A stretch of 62,798 nucleotides of DNA, from the NCBI RefSeq assembly GCF_910588715.1, contig NZ_CAJURG010000009.1:1-62798 (forward strand), in the 5' to 3' direction. Each line of letters starts with the position of its first letter. The stretch's first letter is position 1. This document shows positions 60,896-62,798 of the stretch, one piece after another. Under the pieces are notes generated by a model. The model was not told the origin of the DNA. It worked only from the letters and a program-made list of their open reading frames with translations, and made no database searches. Source of the stretch: an uncultured Clostridium sp. Lineage in GTDB: Bacteria > Bacillota > Clostridia > Clostridiales > Clostridiaceae. The position numbers and the translations under genes are program-made.

Positions 60896-62071
60896 TTATA
60901 GATATTTTTTTATTTCTTCTACTTTATTTAATTCTTCCCATGGAAGGTTTAAATCATTTCTTCCAAAATGACCATAAGCTGCTGTTTGCTTATATAATGG
61001 TCTTCTTAATTCAAGATCTCTTATTATTGCTCCAGGTCTTAAATCAAATACCTTTTCAACAATGCTTATTATTTCTTGTTCTGAAAGCTTTCCTGTTCCA
61101 AAAGTATCAACTTCAATAGAAACTGGCTTTGCAACACCTATTGCATAAGCTAATTGTATTTCTAATTTATCTGCAACTCCAGCTGCAACTAAATTTTTTG
61201 CAACCCATCTTGCTGCATATGCTGCTGATCTATCTACCTTTGTTGGATCTTTTCCTGAGAATGCTCCACCACCGTGTCTTCCATATCCTCCATAAGTATC
61301 AACTATAATTTTTCTACCTGTTAATCCACTATCACCTTGTGGACCTCCAACAACAAATCTTCCTGTTGGATTTATAAAGTATTTAGTTGACTCATCTAAT
61401 AATTCAAATGGAATAACAGCTTTTATAACATGCTCCATTAAATCTTCTCTTATTTGTTCTTGGCTAACATGATCATCATGTTGAGTAGAAATTACTATTG
61501 CATCAATTCTAACTACCTTATTATCATCATATTCTACTGTTACTTGAGTTTTTCCATCTGGTCTTAAGTATGGTAAAGTTCCATTCTTTCTTACTTCTGT
61601 TAACCTTCTAGATAATCTATGTGCCATAGCTATTGGTGAAGGCATATATTCTGGAGTTTCGTTAGTTGCAAATCCAAACATCATTCCTTGGTCACCAGCT
61701 CCAACAGCTTCAACATTATCCTTTTCACCAGCCCTAGATTCTAATGCTTCATCAACTCCCATAGCTATATCACTAGATTGTTCATCAATAGATGTTAAAA
61801 CTGAACATGTATCACAATCAAATCCATATTTCGCTCTATCATAACCTATTTCTCTTATTGTTTTTCTAACTATCTTAGGAATATCTACATAACAAGATGT
61901 TGATATTTCTCCCATTACTAATACCATTCCAGTTGTTACTGCTGTTTCACAAGCAACTCTTGCCATAGGATCCTTTTCTAATATATTGTCTAAAACTGCA
62001 TCTGATATTTGGTCACATATTTTATCTGGATGCCCCTCTGTAACTGATTCTGAAGTAAATAATCTTCTCAT
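60896..62071 (-). CDS. metK: S-adenosylmethionine synthetase
   Basis: Makes SAM from methionine and ATP. The 391-residue length is canonical. Motifs: SVTEGHPDKICDQISDAVLD, the hexapeptide GAGDQGMMFG, GDSGLTGRKIIVDTYGG and GGGAFSGKDPTKVDRSAAY. AAAGGAG precedes the ATG. Its leader contains a SAM-I riboswitch, so SAM represses its own synthesis. Confidence 0.98.
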   Translation of the reverse strand: MRRLFTSESVTEGHPDKICDQISDAVLDNILEKDPMARVACETAVTTGMVLVMGEISTSCYVDIPKIVRKTIREIGYDRAKYGFDCDTCSVLTSIDEQSSDIAMGVDEALESRAGEKDNVEAVGAGDQGMMFGFATNETPEYMPSPIAMAHRLSRRLTEVRKNGTLPYLRPDGKTQVTVEYDDNKVVRIDAIVISTQHDDHVSQEQIREDLMEHVIKAVIPFELLDESTKYFINPTGRFVVGGPQGDSGLTGRKIIVDTYGGYGRHGGGAFSGKDPTKVDRSAAYAARWVAKNLVAAGVADKLEIQLAYAIGVAKPVSIEVDTFGTGKLSEQEIISIVEKVFDLRPGAIIRDLELRRPLYKQTAAYGHFGRNDLNLPWEELNKVEEIKKYL

Positions 62072-62113
62072 TTTTGCTTAGCTCCTTTCAATTTTTGATA
62101 TTAATTCTAAGCA

Positions 62114-62145
62114 ATAAAAAAAGCCTCTTCAAGATAGAAGAGACT
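62114..62145 (-). terminator. Terminator of the metK SAM-I riboswitch
   Basis: Stem AGTCTCTTC/GAAGAGGCT (62137-62145 with 62122-62130, one wobble) followed by TTTTTTTATT on the minus strand; expected platform between aptamer and metK. Confidence 0.88.
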
Positions 62146-62164
62146 GAAATTATCTAAGGTCTTT

Positions 62165-62344
62165 CTTATCTTGCAAAATTAAATGTTCTGCAGGAATTTG
62201 CACCACACTAATAGATAATAATTAATAAAAATAGATTATAATTAAAAATTTATATTTTAATTTAACTATCATTTCTTAATTTTAACCTATTAAGTAGGTT
62301 GCCGGGTTTCACAGGGCCTTTATCCCTCCACCTCTCTGGATAAG
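62165..62344 (-). promoter_or_regulatory. SAM-I (S-box) riboswitch
   Basis: The minus strand begins with CTTATCCAGAGAGGTGGAGG, continues with CCCTGTGAAACCCGGCAACC and GGTGCAAATTCCTGCAG, and closes P1 with GATAAG (62165-62170 with 62339-62344). The P3 region between GGCAACC and GGTGC is extended by about 93 A+T-rich bases. SAM binding should release the downstream terminator. Confidence 0.95.
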
Positions 62345-62372
62345 AACTAATATCAAATTTTATTCCTAAAAT

Positions 62373-62401
62373 ATTTTAACAATATATACATACTATGTCA
62401 A
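62373..62401 (-). promoter_or_regulatory. Sigma-A promoter of metK
   Basis: TTGACA (62396-62401) and TAAAAT (62373-62378) 17 bases apart, upstream of the S-box leader. Confidence 0.8.
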
Positions 62402-62442
62402 TAGAAAATATATACCTTATTTTTAATATGAAATTTAAATTA

Positions 62443-62475
62443 ATAAAAATAAAAAGCATGGCATTAACCATGCTT
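62443..62475 (-). terminator. Terminator of the tRNA array
   Basis: Stem AAGCATGG/CCATGCTT (62454-62461 with 62468-62475) followed by TTTTTATTTTTATT on the minus strand, directly after the last tRNA. Confidence 0.88.
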
Positions 62476-62559
62476 GGTGGGGGAGGACGGATTCGAACCA
62501 TCGAAGCGAATCGCAACAGATTTACAGTCTGCCCCCTTTGGCCACTCGGGAACTCCCCC
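62475..62559 (-). tRNA. tRNA-Tyr (anticodon GTA)
   Basis: An 85-base class II tRNA with a long variable arm and encoded CCA. Acceptor GGGGGAG/CTCCCCC; anticodon loop C-T-G-T-A-A-A. The 3' part is repeated at 62746-62798. Confidence 0.95.
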
Positions 62560-62564
62560 ATATA

Positions 62565-62639
62565 TGGAGCTTCATGTCGGAGTCGAACCAACAACCTGCT
62601 GATTACAAGTCAGCTGCTCTGCCATTGAGCCAATGAAGC
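62565..62639 (-). tRNA. tRNA-Thr (anticodon TGT)
   Basis: A 75-base cloverleaf with encoded CCA; acceptor GCTTCAT/ATGAAGC, anticodon loop C-T-T-G-T-A-A, discriminator T. Confidence 0.93.
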
Positions 62640-62645
62640 GTAGTT

Positions 62646-62721
62646 TGGTGGAAACAACAGGGATCGAACCTGTGACCCTCTGCTTGTAAGGCAGATGCTC
62701 TCCCAGCTGAGCTATGCTTCC
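62646..62721 (-). tRNA. tRNA-Val (anticodon TAC)
   Basis: A 76-base cloverleaf with encoded CCA; acceptor GGAAGCA pairs with TGTTTCC with one mismatch, anticodon loop C-T-T-A-C-A-A. Confidence 0.93.
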
Positions 62722-62745
62722 AAAAGTAATAAAATTAAATTTAAA

Positions 62746-62798
62746 TGGTGGGGGAGGACGGATTCGAACCATCGAAGCGAATCGCAACAGATTTACAG
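62746..62798 (-). tRNA. tRNA-Tyr (anticodon GTA), second copy, cut by window end
   Basis: Only the 3' part from the anticodon region to CCA is in the window; it is identical to the corresponding part of the tRNA-Tyr at 62475-62559. The array order in transcription is Tyr, Val, Thr, Tyr. Confidence 0.9.

Noticed and set aside
60877..61119. Plus-strand open frame with a hydrophobic product opposite the metK end
   Set aside because: Antisense to conserved metK codons and crosses the metK terminator.
62376..62787. Open frames on both strands over the tRNA array
   Set aside because: The sequence is fully explained by tRNA-Tyr, tRNA-Thr, tRNA-Val and a terminator.

Overview
The window looks like a chromosomal segment of a low-GC, endospore-forming Firmicute, most probably Clostridium sensu stricto. 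Signs are the strong A+T bias, near-universal GGAGG-type ribosome binding sites, TTG/GTG starts, an alpha/beta-type SASP gene, a SpoIVFB-type protease, FMN and SAM-I riboswitches, a raiA-motif RNA next to the long-form hpf gene, and the maf-radC-mreBCD-minCDE-rodA order. The species cannot be fixed from the sequence alone. Most of the window is ordinary core chromosome; the clearest accessory DNA is the first 2.7 kb.

Left end (1-2.7 kb): a type I restriction specificity gene (hsdS) runs off the edge. It is followed by a short orphan coding tail, a decayed second copy of the 3' end of rlmD, and a Schlafen-AlbA/HATPase-type gene bracketed by TATCAACA/TGTTGATA inverted repeats. The duplicated rlmD end suggests site-specific integration at the 3' end of this rRNA methyltransferase gene, a known insertion site for integrative elements in Firmicutes.

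2.7-37 kb: mainly housekeeping genes on the minus strand. These are rlmD, comEA, an LCP wall ligase, yqeK-nadD-yhbY-obgE, the rplU-prp-rpmA ribosomal operon with its L21 leader, a GTG-start DUF2344 gene and its radical SAM partner, and an RNase E/G gene. Next come spoIVFB with a very small protein in the spoIVFA position, then rodA-minEDC and pbp2-mreDCB-radC-maf (elongation, septum placement, wall synthesis). After these lie a SPOR protein, pepD, an S1 protein, a CBS protein, a DEDDh exonuclease and a membrane-anchored MutS-like ATPase. A PBP5-type carboxypeptidase is one of the few plus-strand genes.

37-49 kb: the SASP gene with a structured-looking 3' UTR, an Fe-S PD-(D/E)XK nuclease, a secreted PTP-like phytase, an orphan BglG/LicT antiterminator, recQ between two identical tRNA-Trp genes, tsaE-tsaB-rimI (t6A synthesis and acetylation), ribU under an FMN riboswitch, and tex.

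49-62.8 kb: an M28 peptidase, prfB with its programmed +1 frameshift, secA, hpf, the raiA RNA with a promoter inside the end of comF, comF with a ComFA-like partner lacking a P-loop, recD2, nagA, metK under a SAM-I riboswitch, and a tRNA array (Tyr-Val-Thr-Tyr in transcription order) cut by the right edge.

No CRISPR array, insertion sequence transposase or rRNA gene was seen. The least explained items are the rlmD-end duplication with its palindrome-flanked AlbA gene, the SASP 3' UTR, and the ComFA-like protein without Walker A.
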